From assembly GCA_031268245.1 (NCBI GenBank), contig JAIRXN010000131.1:1-6777 (forward strand): DNA of 6,777 bases, given 5' to 3'. A program made the position numbers and the translations under genes. This stretch comes from Treponema sp. Its GTDB lineage: Bacteria > Spirochaetota > Spirochaetia > Treponematales > Breznakiellaceae. The notes beneath the pieces are model-generated. The model saw only the letters and a list, made by a program, of their open reading frames with translations. It did not search any database and was not told the origin of the DNA. This document shows positions 6,342 to 6,777 of this stretch, piece after piece; within the stretch, counting starts at the first letter, position 1; every line of letters starts with the position of its first letter.

Positions 6342-6777
6342 TCAATCACCAATTTTCCTGATGAAGGCGTCTTTGTAGCCTGAGCCCTTGAAGCGCTGCA
6401 AGGCGGCGCCGCTTTCTCCCAGATTGAGGGGCCCTACGAGTATACGGTAGAGAGGTTTTTCGCCGTTCCCGCCGCTTTGAACCGCCAGAGGATAGGTTCT
6501 GTCTATGGCGGCAATTGCCGATTCCACGGACTCAGGCCGGGAAAAGGCTCCCAACTGGAGGTAGTATTTACCTTTCTCAAGCGAGGCGACAAGAGGCACG
6601 GAAAAACTGTGCAGGGCTTCGGGAGAATTAAAAGATTCGGGAGCCGCCGCTGCCGCTTGGGAAGAGGAGGCAAGATCATCGCCGTCCATGGCCTCCGGCG
6701 CTTCCGCCTGATGCGGCTCTACCGAATCCACAAATAAGTATTCATCTATAAGGGCCTGCGGAGGGCTTTCTTCCCGG
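6342..6777 (-). CDS. C-terminal part of a SPOR-domain protein (cut by the right edge)
   Basis: The last 144 residues of this protein are visible. The frame is open to the window edge, so the GTG at 6731 is most likely an internal valine and the true start lies outside. The visible part begins with a low-complexity linker rich in Ala, Ser, Glu and Pro (to about position 6565). A C-terminal SPOR domain follows: first strand and helix KYYLQLGAFSRPESVESAIA, then YRILVGPLNLGESGAALQRF and GYKDAFIRKIGD, ending at a TGA. SPOR domains bind glycan strands lacking stem peptides, mostly at division septa, so an envelope or periplasmic role is likely. A C-terminal SPOR after a long linker occurs in RlpA-type lipoproteins and in other septal proteins. 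The N-terminal catalytic or membrane region needed to choose between them is missing, so I give no symbol. It is convergent with secA. Confidence 0.85.
   Translation of the reverse strand, partial: REESPPQALIDEYLFVDSVEPHQAEAPEAMDGDDLASSSQAAAAAPESFNSPEALHSFSVPLVASLEKGKYYLQLGAFSRPESVESAIAAIDRTYPLAVQSGGNGEKPLYRILVGPLNLGESGAALQRFKGSGYKDAFIRKIGD

Noticed and set aside
6729..6731. GTG as the start of the SPOR-domain protein
   Set aside because: The frame is open upstream to the window edge (LIDEYLFVDSVEP reads through it) and no Shine-Dalgarno precedes it, so the codon is most likely an internal valine.
6477..6737. Plus-strand frame opposite the SPOR gene
   Set aside because: The product is basic and unlike any domain, whereas the minus frame shows a clear SPOR domain.
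1..6777. CRISPR array, tRNA, rRNA, insertion sequence, prophage or defence system
   Set aside because: No regularly spaced repeats, cloverleaf-like segments, transposase or integrase frames, or defence-type proteins are visible; the coding space is filled by trkA, trkH, secA and two edge genes.

Overview
The window looks like ordinary chromosome from a spirochaete, most likely a Treponema-like species. I infer this from the style of the SecA protein, from the G+C content (above 50% by eye), and from a partial iron-sulfur gene resembling the hydrogenase-like proteins of anaerobes. The taxonomy is from memory of protein style, not from a search. There are five genes, three complete and two cut by the window edges. 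I see no rRNA, tRNA, CRISPR array, transposase or phage gene.

Layout from left to right. Positions 1-104 (minus strand) hold the first 34 codons of a [4Fe-4S] protein, with a textbook ribosome binding site and a good sigma-70-type promoter in the 168-bp gap behind it. Positions 273-1850 and 1847-3334 (both minus) are trkH and trkA, transcribed as trkA-trkH with a 4-base start/stop overlap. Together they encode a Trk/Ktr-type potassium uptake system: a membrane channel-like subunit and a cytoplasmic nucleotide-binding gating subunit. A 155-bp divergent spacer (3335-3489) contains a strong dyad, a possible trkA promoter and a possible 18-codon leader ORF ahead of secA. Positions 3490-6246 (plus) are a complete secA, the ATPase motor of the Sec translocase, with its C-terminal zinc motif. 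A 95-bp convergent spacer holds a perfect 15-bp-arm palindrome. Positions 6342-6777 (minus) are the C-terminal part of a SPOR-domain (peptidoglycan-binding) protein that runs off the right edge.

Only trkA and trkH form a functional unit. SecA and the SPOR protein both concern the cell envelope but are convergent and not co-transcribed. I found no convincing undescribed system. The items most worth a second look are non-coding (the palindrome at 6292-6327, the trkA/secA dyad, and the repeated motif near the left-hand promoter), plus two insertions in TrkA and a divergent fourth filter region in TrkH.
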